A model generated the notes under the pieces. The model had not been told where the DNA came from. It searched no databases and saw only the letters and a program-made list of their open reading frames with translations. The translations under genes were made by a program, and so were the position numbers. A DNA stretch of 64,000 bases from NCBI RefSeq assembly GCF_947503705.1, contig NZ_CANNES010000001.1:743501-807500 (forward strand), given 5' to 3'. The stretch's first letter is position 1; every line of letters starts with the position of its first letter. Shown piece after piece: positions 35,227-43,247 of the stretch. Source of the DNA: an uncultured Tateyamaria sp. (GTDB lineage: Bacteria; Pseudomonadota; Alphaproteobacteria; Rhodobacterales; Rhodobacteraceae).

Positions 35227-37197
35227 GTGGCTACGACCCCAACGGGTGCCGGAGGACTGACGTCTGTCCCGGCGCTTCTGCACCGAAATGCAACGGAATT
35301 CGGCGATGCCCCTGCGTATCGCGAAAAGGAATTCGGGATTTGGCAAAGCTGGACCTGGTCCGAAACCCGTGACGAGATTGAGGCGCTGGCCCTTGGTCTG
35401 ATTGACCTTGGTTTGAACGAAGGCGACTTTGTTGCCGTGATCGGTCGAAACCGGCCACACCTTTATTGGTCGATGATGGCGGCGCAGATGTGCGGGGCCA
35501 TCCCTGTGCCCTTGTATCAGGACGCGGCGGCCGAAGAGATGGCCTATACCCTTGGTCATTGTGGTGCGCGTTTTGTCATTGCAGGCGACCAGGAGCAGGT
35601 CGACAAGGTCATCGAAGTGCAGCGCGAATTGCCCGGCTTTGAGCAGATGATTTACCTCGATCCGCGCGGATTGCGGAAATACGATCATTCCAAGTTGCAC
35701 CAGTATTCTCACGTTCAGGATGCGGGCCGCGCCAAGATCGACGAGTTGCGCCCGGTGATGCAGGCGCGCATCGACAAGCTGAATTACGACAGCACCTGCG
35801 TGATGCTCTATACCTCGGGCACGACGGGCAAGCCCAAGGGTGTTGTCCTGTCCAACCGCAATGTAATCGAGACGTCGAAGTCATCCTCTGACTTCGACGA
35901 TCTGCGTCAGACCGACGACATTCTGGCCTATCTGCCGATGGCCTGGGTGGGCGATTTTATCTTTTCCGTGGGCCAGGCGCTTTGGACCGGGTTTTGCACC
36001 AACTGCCCTGAAAGCGCTGACACGATGCATGTGGACCTGCGCGAGATCGGGCCGACCTATTACTTTGCGCCGCCCCGCGTGTTTGAAACGCAGCTGACCA
36101 ACGTGATGATCCGGATGGAGGATGCGGGCAAGTTCAAGCAACGCCTGTTCCACTACTTCATGAACCACGCCCGCAAGGTCGGCCCCGGCATTCTGGACGG
36201 CAAGGATGTGAGCCTGTTTGACCGGGTGAAATATCATCTGGGCGAGTTGATGGTGTACGGGCCGCTGAAGAACACGCTTGGGTTCAGCCGAGTACGCGTG
36301 GGCTATACCGCTGGTGAGGCTATTGGCCCGGAAATCTTTGACTTCTATCGCTCTTTGGGCATCAATCTGAAACAGCTTTACGGCCAGACCGAAGCCACCG
36401 TGTTTATCACAGCCCAGCCCGATGGCGAAGTTCGCAGCGATACGGTGGGTGTTCAGTGCCCGGGCGTGGAGTTGAAGATCGCGGACAATGGCGAGGTGTT
36501 TTACCGCTCGCCTGGTGTATTTGTGGAGTACTACAAGAACGCGGAAAGCACCGCTGACACCAAGGACGCGGAAGGCTGGGTGGCCACGGGTGATGCAGGT
36601 TTCATCGAGCCTGACACGGGCCACTTGCGGATCATCGACCGCGCCAAGGATGTGGGCAAAATGGCCGATGGGTCCCTGTTCGCGCCGAAATACGTTGAGA
36701 ACAAGCTAAAGTTCTTTCCAAACATTCTGGAGGCGGTCGTCTTTGGCAATGGCCGTTCGGAATGTGCGGCCTTTATCAACATCGACCTCACAGCGGTGGG
36801 CAATTGGGCCGAGCGGAACAATATCGGCTACGCCTCCTACCAGGAACTGGCGCAGCATCCGCAGGTTCTGGCCACGATCAAGGCCCATGTGGAAGAAGTG
36901 AACGTTTCAGTCGCTCAAGACGAGATGTTGTCGGGCTGTCAGGTCCACCGCTTTGTCGTGCTTCACAAGGAATTGGACGCGGATGATGGCGAATTGACCC
37001 GGACCCGCAAGGTGCGCCGCAGGATCATCGAAGAGAAATACGCAGATATCATTGACGCGCTGTATGATGGCTCGTCGGAGGTCTCGACCACCACGGAAGT
37101 AACCTATGAGGATGGGCGCAAAGGCTCGATTTCGGCCACGTTGACGATCTGCGATGCGGCAACGTCTGCGGTTGTGACCAAGATGGCGGCGGAATGA
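35227..37197 (+). CDS. AMP-binding acyl-CoA synthetase (long-chain type)
   Basis: 656 aa. Adenylate-forming motifs: P-loop LYTSGTTGKPKGVV, the LYGQTEATV A5-like motif, TGDAGFIEPDTG and the hinge IIDRAKDVGKMADGSLFAPKYVEN, typical of the ACSL branch. Start is the GTG at 35227 with GGGAGG seven bases upstream; an open frame from 35107 covers the promoter and is rejected. It should activate a carboxylic acid imported by the adjacent ABC transporter, or a fatty acid. First gene of the operon, facing away from the sensor pair. Confidence 0.9.
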   Translation: MATTPTGAGGLTSVPALLHRNATEFGDAPAYREKEFGIWQSWTWSETRDEIEALALGLIDLGLNEGDFVAVIGRNRPHLYWSMMAAQMCGAIPVPLYQDAAAEEMAYTLGHCGARFVIAGDQEQVDKVIEVQRELPGFEQMIYLDPRGLRKYDHSKLHQYSHVQDAGRAKIDELRPVMQARIDKLNYDSTCVMLYTSGTTGKPKGVVLSNRNVIETSKSSSDFDDLRQTDDILAYLPMAWVGDFIFSVGQALWTGFCTNCPESADTMHVDLREIGPTYYFAPPRVFETQLTNVMIRMEDAGKFKQRLFHYFMNHARKVGPGILDGKDVSLFDRVKYHLGELMVYGPLKNTLGFSRVRVGYTAGEAIGPEIFDFYRSLGINLKQLYGQTEATVFITAQPDGEVRSDTVGVQCPGVELKIADNGEVFYRSPGVFVEYYKNAESTADTKDAEGWVATGDAGFIEPDTGHLRIIDRAKDVGKMADGSLFAPKYVENKLKFFPNILEAVVFGNGRSECAAFINIDLTAVGNWAERNNIGYASYQELAQHPQVLATIKAHVEEVNVSVAQDEMLSGCQVHRFVVLHKELDADDGELTRTRKVRRRIIEEKYADIIDALYDGSSEVSTTTEVTYEDGRKGSISATLTICDAATSAVVTKMAAE

Positions 37198-37251
37198 TGG
37201 TACGGCGCTCGCCTGCGGCATCGCCCCGCCCACCATCCCATATGTCTCTGC

Positions 37252-37281
37252 GAGGCTTGAGTATTTTTGGAACAATGAAGG
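37252..37281 (+). repeat. Leader motif copy 2 (upstream of the ABC ATPase gene)
   Basis: GAGTATTTTTGGAACAATG followed by AAGG forms a short conserved leader; the AAGGGG serves as ribosome-binding site for the ATG at 37292. Near copies stand at 43210-43240 and, more distantly, 30975-31000. Confidence 0.45.
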
Positions 37282-37291
37282 GGTCTGTGTG

Positions 37292-38110
37292 ATGCTGGAT
37301 CAGACCGAAGGATACGTTACCGCGGATGGGCGCCAGATTGGCCCTGTTGTGATGGAGATGAAGAACATTACCCTTAGATTTGGGGGTGTTGAGGCGATCA
37401 AGGATATTTCTTTCGACATTCGCGAGGGGGAAATCCGGGCGATCATTGGGCCCAACGGGGCTGGCAAATCCTCGATGCTCAACGTCATTTCTGGGTTCTA
37501 TGTGCCGCAAGAGGGGCAGGTGTTTTACAAGGGCGCGCCTCGTCCGCAGATGAAGCCGTTTGAGGTGGCCCGTCAGGGCATTGCGCGTACGTTCCAGAAC
37601 ATCGCCTTGTTTGAGGGGATGTCTGTGCTCGACAACGTCATGACGGGCCGGTTGACCCATATGAAGACCGGTTTGTTTTCGCAGGCCTTGTGGCGCGGCA
37701 AGGCAGAGGCCGAAGAGACTGCGAACCGAGAAGTCGCCGAGAAGATTATTGATTTCTTGGAAATTCAGGCGATCCGCAAGACGCCTGTATCCCGTTTGCC
37801 TTATGGCTTGAAAAAGCGGGTCGAGTTGGCCCGTGCCCTGGTGGCCGAACCGTCACTGCTTTTGCTCGACGAGCCAATGGCGGGGATGAACGTTGAAGAG
37901 AAGGAGGACATGAGCCGCTTTATCCTTGACGTGAATGACGAGTTTGGCACCACAATTGCGTTGATCGAGCATGATATGGGTGTTGTCATGGACCTCAGCG
38001 ACCGGGTTGTCGTGATGGACTATGGCAAGAAGATCGGCGACGGCACGCCTGACGAAGTGCGCGGTAATCAGGCGGTGATCGATGCCTATCTGGGCGTGGC
38101 GCATGACTGA
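37292..38110 (+). CDS. Branched-chain-amino-acid-type ABC transporter ATPase (LivG-like)
   Basis: 272 aa. Walker A GPNGAGKSS, Q-loop GIARTFQNIALFEGM, signature region LPYGLKKRVELARAL (a degenerate LSGGQ as usual in LivG), Walker B LLLLDEPMAGM, and switch His in LIEHDM. A GTG at 37289 precedes the chosen ATG at 37292. The N-terminal 20 residues are an extension. It is a component of a HAAT-family importer together with the two permeases, binding protein and second ATPase downstream. Confidence 0.9.
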   Translation: MLDQTEGYVTADGRQIGPVVMEMKNITLRFGGVEAIKDISFDIREGEIRAIIGPNGAGKSSMLNVISGFYVPQEGQVFYKGAPRPQMKPFEVARQGIARTFQNIALFEGMSVLDNVMTGRLTHMKTGLFSQALWRGKAEAEETANREVAEKIIDFLEIQAIRKTPVSRLPYGLKKRVELARALVAEPSLLLLDEPMAGMNVEEKEDMSRFILDVNDEFGTTIALIEHDMGVVMDLSDRVVVMDYGKKIGDGTPDEVRGNQAVIDAYLGVAHD

Positions 38111-38600
38111 GACACGGGCCAAAACTTGGGCCAAAACCCATGTCGGTATTGCGTCGGTATTGCGTCGGTATTGTATCGGTGCGTTGGTCGCTCTGCCCGG
38201 GGCCGCTGCGGCGGACGCATGGGATATGTTTGTGGCCCGCTGCCTCGACCCGTTTGAGCATCAGAGCCTTGCGGTTGTCGATGGCCTTTCACCGCAGCCG
38301 GTAGATCAGATGCATGATGCGTCGCATGTTTTTGGGCCAACGGACGAGGGATACATTTTGGTTCTGAACGCGGCGCCGCGTGATGGCGAGCGCGCTTGTG
38401 CTGTTGAATACGCGGGCCACGAAGTGTCACAGGGCGCAGCTGATTGGTTGGCAGAACAAGCCGATACGGGGCGCTACGTTCCGGGGCCAACCCCATGGAT
38501 GATGAGCAACGAGTGGATCGAGCCGCGTGTGATGATGCGTGTCGAAGTTACTGCTGTGCGGACGGCCTATGAAATTGTGGAAACTGACCTTGAGAGTTAA
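38103..38600 (+). CDS. Hypothetical secreted protein containing an 11-base tandem repeat
   Basis: 165 aa from the ATG at 38103, eight bases inside the ATPase gene. A long N-terminus (RRYCIGALVALPGAAAADA) looks like a signal peptide, so the mature protein, about 125 aa with two Cys and a FVARCLDPFEHQS segment, is periplasmic. I recognise no family. Codons 5-8 and 9-12 repeat RAKTWAKT and three 11-base copies follow at 38142-38174, so a slippage would shift the frame. It lies inside the transporter operon and overlaps the next unknown gene by 32 bases. Confidence 0.6.
   Translation: MTETRAKTWAKTHVGIASVLRRYCIGALVALPGAAAADAWDMFVARCLDPFEHQSLAVVDGLSPQPVDQMHDASHVFGPTDEGYILVLNAAPRDGERACAVEYAGHEVSQGAADWLAEQADTGRYVPGPTPWMMSNEWIEPRVMMRVEVTAVRTAYEIVETDLES
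38142..38174 (+). repeat. Three tandem copies of an 11-base unit inside a gene start
   Basis: GTCGGTATTGC occurs at 38142-38152 and 38153-38163, and a copy with final T at 38164-38174. Just upstream GGGCCAAAAC is repeated twice (about 38115-38140). Eleven is not a multiple of three, so loss or gain of a unit changes the reading frame of the overlying secreted-protein gene. Confidence 0.85.
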
Positions 38601-39177
38601 GGCTCTGGCGATAATGGCCGCCCTTTGGGGGGGGCCGGTTTTGGCCGACGAGCCCGCGATTTGCGATGCGTCGCAGCCTGGTATGGCGGGCCTGTGCCAA
38701 GTGATCGAAGCGCAATGCCTGCCCTTTTTGGCCGATCCGGCCAGCCTGTCGCCCAACGACCTTTTGGAGGTGCCGCGCACCTTCCGGCGCTATTTTGAAT
38801 CAGCGCTCAACAGCTATGCGATCGGCTATCAGGAAACGAATCTGGACCGCACCCTGGTTGTGTTCATGTATGACGAACCGGCCTGCGAGGTTCTGACCTA
38901 TGGGCTAAGCTATGCCGAGTTGCTGCCCGCCTTTCAGGCGTGGCGCGCGGGCCCCGGTGCCCGTTTTGTCGCGACAACGGGCTTTGAGCCCACCTCGCGG
39001 ATCAGCATGGACCGCGCCTATGCCGCGACCTTCCTCGCTGCACCGCGCGGCGACGGTCGCGTGACCGAGATCACGTTCAACTGGAATTTGAACTTTGAGG
39101 GGCTGACGCGGTTGCGTGTGTCCTACCAGCCTTTGCGCGATCACACGCGCGACCTGATGCAAGTGGAGATGAAGTGA
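38569..39177 (+). CDS. Hypothetical secreted protein in the transporter operon
   Basis: 202 aa from the ATG at 38569 (MKLWKLTLRVKALAIMAALWG, signal peptide ending VLADEP). The mature protein has three or four Cys (AICDASQ, GLCQVIEAQCLPF, PACEVL) that could form disulfides. No family recognised; the end resembles a beta-sheet domain. It overlaps the previous secreted protein gene by 32 bases and its stop overlaps the permease start (TGATG), so it is co-translated with the transporter. Could be an accessory substrate-capture or quality-control factor. Confidence 0.65.
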   Translation: MKLWKLTLRVKALAIMAALWGGPVLADEPAICDASQPGMAGLCQVIEAQCLPFLADPASLSPNDLLEVPRTFRRYFESALNSYAIGYQETNLDRTLVVFMYDEPACEVLTYGLSYAELLPAFQAWRAGPGARFVATTGFEPTSRISMDRAYAATFLAAPRGDGRVTEITFNWNLNFEGLTRLRVSYQPLRDHTRDLMQVEMK

Positions 39178-40208
39178 TGCCCGAACAGCTTGTCTATGCC
39201 ATGGAGGTGTCCCTGAACGGGCTGATGGCGGGGGTAATGTATGCGCTTGTCGCTCTTGGCTTTGTCCTGATCTTCAAGGCCTCGGGGATTTTCAACTTTG
39301 CCCAAGGCGTCATGGCCTTGTTTGCAGCGATGACGTTGGTGGGTATCCAGACGGGCCAAGTGCCCTTTGCCCACATGATCAACGCGATATTCGGGACCAA
39401 GATCCATCACTTTGGATGGGAGATCCACTCCGTCATCGCCATTGTTCTAACGGTGTTTGTGATGATTGCCCTCGCTTGGGCGGTGCAGCGGTTCATTTTC
39501 AAACATCTGGTGGGTCAGGAACCGATCATCCTCTTCATGGCGACCATTGGTTTGGCCTATCTGCTGGAGGGTGTGGCCGACCTGATGTGGAATTCCGAGA
39601 TCAAAAAACTGGATGTCTGCCTTACGGATGGGACCTGTCTACCGCAAGGCATCAACCTCGCCATTGACGAGGCAACGTACAACATCTTTGGCTACGGCTT
39701 TTTCATAGATAATCTGGACATTACGGCGACGATCATTGCCATCATCCTGGTGGCCGCGCTGGTCGCCTTCAGCCAGTACACCAAGCAGGGCCGCGCCATG
39801 CGCGCCGTAGCCGATGACCACCAGGCCGCTTTGTCCGTGGGTGTGTCGTTGAACTATATCTGGATCTTGGTGTGGTCTGTTGCGGGTTTTGTGGCCCTAG
39901 TGGCGGGCATCATGTGGGGCGCGAAATCGGGTGTTCAGTTCTCGCTGTCGCTGATCGCGCTCAAAGCCTTGCCGGTGCTGATGCTGGGCGGGTTTACGTC
40001 GATCCCCGGGGCCATCGTGGGTGGCTTGATCATTGGCGTGGGCGAAAAGCTCTTTGAGTTCTTCATGTCGTCGAACGATCTGGCGGGGGCGCTCTTTGGA
40101 TTTACCATGAACGCGACGGAGAACTGGTTTGCCTATGTACTGGCGTTGATCTTCCTCGTGTTCCGTCCGCAGGGCTTGTTTGGGGAGAAGATCATTGAAC
40201 GTGTATGA
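39177..40208 (+). CDS. Branched-chain-amino-acid-type ABC transporter permease (LivH-like)
   Basis: 343 aa with about eight or nine helices. Family features: ALVALGFVLIFKASGIFNFAQGVMAL near the N-terminus, MRAVADDHQAALSVGV coupling loop and MLGGFTSIPGAIVGGLIIG near the end. A loop with a possible Cys pair (DVCLTDGTCLPQG, about residues 145-160) faces out. The ATG at 39177 overlaps the preceding stop; a GTG at 39174 is possible too. The second permease is reached only after an opposite-strand gene. Confidence 0.92.
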   Translation: MPEQLVYAMEVSLNGLMAGVMYALVALGFVLIFKASGIFNFAQGVMALFAAMTLVGIQTGQVPFAHMINAIFGTKIHHFGWEIHSVIAIVLTVFVMIALAWAVQRFIFKHLVGQEPIILFMATIGLAYLLEGVADLMWNSEIKKLDVCLTDGTCLPQGINLAIDEATYNIFGYGFFIDNLDITATIIAIILVAALVAFSQYTKQGRAMRAVADDHQAALSVGVSLNYIWILVWSVAGFVALVAGIMWGAKSGVQFSLSLIALKALPVLMLGGFTSIPGAIVGGLIIGVGEKLFEFFMSSNDLAGALFGFTMNATENWFAYVLALIFLVFRPQGLFGEKIIERV

Positions 40209-40274
40209 TCTGTCCCGTGCGGGCGACCCCATTGGGCTTTGCCCAATGAGACCCGGCCACCCGGGAACCTTCGT

Positions 40275-40598
40275 TTACCCATCAAGCTGCCGGAAGAGCA
40301 TGACGGTGAACGCGGCAAGTACGGTAATGGATACCGTGGCTGACAGCATGATATCGCCGGTCAACACAAGTGTTCCGCCGACGCAGATCGTCAGGATCAG
40401 GGCGCAGAGCAGCAGCGCCGCGCCAATGCCGGGCCGTGCTCGTTTATCCGCTGGCGTCGCTGGTGCCGGCGCGACGTCGCGCACCTCTGGCACAGCGTCC
40501 ATCAACCGGGCCTTGGCGGCCTTCAGGTCGGCCGCCGTTATTTCGCCACGCGCATGCGCGGCGTCCAGACGACGGATGTCGTCAAGAATTGCAGTCAT
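40275..40598 (-). CDS. Small membrane protein on the opposite strand within the transporter operon
   Basis: 107 aa, start ATG 40598 with GGAG nine bases before. N-terminal 45 residues are helical and charged (ILDDIRRLDAAHARGEITAADLKAAKARL), similar to a SHOCT-type short domain, followed by an Ala/Pro linker and two hydrophobic helices (GIGAALLLCALILTI, MLSATVSITVLAAFTVML). Function unknown. It sits head-on between two permease genes, so its transcription would run against the operon. Confidence 0.6.
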   Translation of the reverse strand: MTAILDDIRRLDAAHARGEITAADLKAAKARLMDAVPEVRDVAPAPATPADKRARPGIGAALLLCALILTICVGGTLVLTGDIMLSATVSITVLAAFTVMLFRQLDG

Positions 40599-40723
40599 GG
40601 TTCCCACTCCACTTTCCCACGCCCAATATGGCAGCGGAAATGGGGCGAACTATGGCGAAACGCTAAAAGCTGAAGTTATGGTTAAAGCGGCGCGGATTGC
40701 GCACGCTGGGGGAGGAGCCTGAG

Positions 40724-41800
40724 ATGTTCTATCGTGAGGCGGGCGATTTTTCGACGACATATCCGCAAGATAGCCAAACGTTCCCGATCCGGTTTGACCG
40801 CTATCGGTACTATCTGGTGCTGTTGGTGGCCATTGTGGTCATGCCCTTTGTGATGAATGATTATCTGGTCAATTCGATCTTTTTGCCGTTTCTGATCTAT
40901 GCGATCGCGGCCATCGGGTTGAATATTCTGACTGGCTATTGTGGGCAGGTGAGCCTTGGCACGGGCGGGTTCATGGCTGTGGGCGCCTATGCCTGTTACA
41001 AGCTGATGACCGCCTTTCCGGATGTGAATATCTTTTTCCACGTCATTCTGGCGGGGGGGATCACGGCCTTGGTTGGCACCGCCTTTGGCTTGCCGTCCTT
41101 GCGGATCAAGGGGTTTTACCTGGCCGTGGCGACACTGGCGGCGCAGTTCTTTCTTGTCTGGCTCTTCAACAAGGTGTCGTGGTTCTACAACTATTCCGCT
41201 TCCGGCCAGATCAACGCGCCGGAACGCACCGTATTTGGCATCGAGGTAACGGGGCCGAATACCGAGGCCTGGGCCACCTACTTGTTCTGTCTGGTGTTCA
41301 CCATCGGCTCGGCCGTGATAGCGCGCAACCTGACCCGCGGGTCCATGGGGCGCCAGTGGATGGCCATTCGTGACATGGATATTGCCGCCGAGATCATCGG
41401 GGTGAACCCGCTGAAGGCCAAATTGACCGCCTTCGCCGTGTCGTCATTCTTTGTCGGCATCTCGGGGGCGCTGTTCTTTGCGGTGTACCTGGGCGCTGTG
41501 GAAGTGGGCGAGGTGTTTGGTATTCAAAAATCCTTCATCGTGTTGTTCATGATCATCATTGGTGGACTTGGCAGCATCTTTGGCTCGTTTGCCGGGGCGG
41601 CTTTCCTCGTGGTTCTGCCTGTGATCCTGAAACTGGTGGGCGTCGACCTTCTGGGCTGGCCCACGGATATCGTGGCGCACTTTAACCTGGTGATCGTTGG
41701 CGGATTGATCATCGTGTTCCTGATCGCCGAGCCGCATGGCATTGCCCAGTTGTGGCGTGTCGCCAAGGAGAAATTGAGATTGTGGCCCTTCCCGCACTAG
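40724..41800 (+). CDS. Branched-chain-amino-acid-type ABC transporter permease (LivM-like)
   Basis: 358 aa with about nine helices; the N-terminal 30 residues are hydrophilic. LNILTGYCGQVSLGTGGFMAVGAYA, MGRQWMAIRDMDIAAEIIGVN and GGLGSIFGSFAGAAFLVVLP are family motifs. Start ATG 40724 has GGAGGAG seven bases upstream; the longer frame from 40697 is not needed. Pairs with the LivH-like permease as the channel. Confidence 0.92.
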   Translation: MFYREAGDFSTTYPQDSQTFPIRFDRYRYYLVLLVAIVVMPFVMNDYLVNSIFLPFLIYAIAAIGLNILTGYCGQVSLGTGGFMAVGAYACYKLMTAFPDVNIFFHVILAGGITALVGTAFGLPSLRIKGFYLAVATLAAQFFLVWLFNKVSWFYNYSASGQINAPERTVFGIEVTGPNTEAWATYLFCLVFTIGSAVIARNLTRGSMGRQWMAIRDMDIAAEIIGVNPLKAKLTAFAVSSFFVGISGALFFAVYLGAVEVGEVFGIQKSFIVLFMIIIGGLGSIFGSFAGAAFLVVLPVILKLVGVDLLGWPTDIVAHFNLVIVGGLIIVFLIAEPHGIAQLWRVAKEKLRLWPFPH

Positions 41801-41820
41801 CTGGGCTGGTCACCAAGAAT

Positions 41821-41845
41821 GGCGGGGTGAACCCCGCCCTACGGA
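41821..41845. repeat. REP-like hairpin, copy 2
   Basis: GGCGGGGT (41821-41828) pairs perfectly with ACCCCGCC (41831-41838), followed by CTACGG. A near copy lies at 19009-19033. It stands between the second permease and the binding-protein gene and may shape relative transcript stability. Confidence 0.5.
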
Positions 41846-41892
41846 TGGGCCGCAAGGCCTACACATCGGATAAACCAAGGGAGGAAACCCCG

Positions 41893-43170
41893 ATGAAGAT
41901 GAAACTAGGAACAATGGCTGTAGCAGCCGTGATGGCCGCAAGCCCCGTGATGGCGGACCTTGTGTTCCCATCACTGAGCTACCGGACGGGCCCTTATGCG
42001 GCGGGCGGTATTCCGTTTGCAGATGGCTATGCCGATTATTTCACCCTGCTCAACGAGCGTGACGGTGGCATCGGCGGCGTCGAGGCACGCGTGCTGGAAT
42101 GCGAAACCGGGTATAACACCGAGAAAGGTGTGGAATGCTATGAGTCCACCAAAGGCCAGGGCGCGTTGGTCTATCAACCCCTTTCCACCGGCATCACCTA
42201 TCAGTTGATCCCCAAAGCGACGGCGGACGACATTCCGATCCACTCGATGGGCTATGGCCGGACCTCTGCCGCCAATGGCGAAGTGTTCAGCCACGTGTTC
42301 AACTACCCTGCCAACTATTGGAATGGGGCGTCCGGTGCCATCAACTATCTGATGAGCCAGGGCGACATTGCAGGCAAGAAAATCGCGCTGGTTTATCACA
42401 ACTCTGCCTATGGTAAGGAGCCGATCCGCACGCTGGAAGAGCTGTCTGCCAAGCATGGTTTTGAGCTGAGCCTGATTGCCGTGGACCACCCCGGTCAGGA
42501 ACAAAAATCCCAGTGGCTGCAAATTCGCCGCGAACGTCCTGACAATGTCATCATGTATGGCTGGGGCGTTATGAACCAGGTTGCGGTTCAGGAAGCGGCC
42601 AACATCCGGTACCCGATGGAAAACTTCATCGGTATCTGGTGGTCTGGTTCTGAAAACGACGTGCTGCCTGCGGGTGACGCGGCGGACGGCTACAAGGCGC
42701 TGACATTCCACGGCGTGGGCAGCGACTTCCCCGTGTTTGACGACATCAAGACCCATGTTGTCGACAAGGGCCTGGCCGCGGGTGCAGGCGATCAGATCGG
42801 TACGGTGCTTTATAACCGCGGCCTCTATGCCGCGATGCTTGCCGCCGAAGCCGCCAAGACAGCCCAGGCTATCCACGGCACTGCCGACATCACCCCAGGG
42901 ATGATGCGCGACGGAATGGAAGCGTTGGAGATCACCGAAGAAAAGATGGCAGGCCTTGGTCTGCCGGGCTTTGGTCCATCCTTTAACGTGTCATGTGAAA
43001 ACCACGGTGGTCCGGGCCTGATCGGCATGACCCAGTGGGATGCATCTGCGGGCACATGGTCGCTGATCTCGGATTTCTCGGCGACGGACATGGACGTGAT
43101 TCAGCCGCTGATCGACGCAGATTCGGCCGCCTATGCGGATGAAAACGGCATCGAAGTGGGCTGCAAGTAA
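41893..43170 (+). CDS. Branched-chain-amino-acid-type ABC transporter substrate-binding protein
   Basis: 425 aa. Signal peptide MKMKLGTMAVAAVMAASPVMA, then a Peripla_BP_6-type two-lobed protein (YRTGPYAAGGIPFADGYADYF, VYHNSAYGKEPIRTLEELS, MYGWGVMNQVAVQEA, IGIWWSGSENDVLPAGD). Ligand unknown; the family binds amino acids, amides, aromatic acids or short carboxylic acids, and the acyl-CoA ligases around it favour a carboxylic acid. Shine-Dalgarno GGGAGG. Two Cys pairs are near both ends (LECETGYNTEKGVECY and CENHGG). A strong 3' hairpin follows. Confidence 0.9.
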   Translation: MKMKLGTMAVAAVMAASPVMADLVFPSLSYRTGPYAAGGIPFADGYADYFTLLNERDGGIGGVEARVLECETGYNTEKGVECYESTKGQGALVYQPLSTGITYQLIPKATADDIPIHSMGYGRTSAANGEVFSHVFNYPANYWNGASGAINYLMSQGDIAGKKIALVYHNSAYGKEPIRTLEELSAKHGFELSLIAVDHPGQEQKSQWLQIRRERPDNVIMYGWGVMNQVAVQEAANIRYPMENFIGIWWSGSENDVLPAGDAADGYKALTFHGVGSDFPVFDDIKTHVVDKGLAAGAGDQIGTVLYNRGLYAAMLAAEAAKTAQAIHGTADITPGMMRDGMEALEITEEKMAGLGLPGFGPSFNVSCENHGGPGLIGMTQWDASAGTWSLISDFSATDMDVIQPLIDADSAAYADENGIEVGCK

Positions 43171-43178
43171 GCCCCATT

Positions 43179-43210
43179 CCCCCGGCGGCGGTATTCATCG
43201 TCGCCGGGGG
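43179..43210 (+). repeat. Stable hairpin after the binding-protein gene
   Basis: CCCCCGGCG (43179-43187) pairs with CGCCGGGGG (43202-43210); with one G-U pair the stem reaches about 12 bp over an eight-base loop. Placed between the binding-protein and ATPase genes, it probably stabilises the highly needed upstream mRNA or dampens the ATPase. Confidence 0.6.
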
Positions 43211-43240
43211 GATTTGCATATTTTTCGGAACAATGAAGGT
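43210..43240 (+). repeat. Leader motif copy 3 (upstream of the second ABC ATPase)
   Basis: CATATTTTTCGGAACAATG then AAGG, nearly identical to the copy at 37252-37281, and the AAGG is again the ribosome-binding site for the next ATG (43248). Confidence 0.5.
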
Positions 43241-43247
43241 GTGACCC

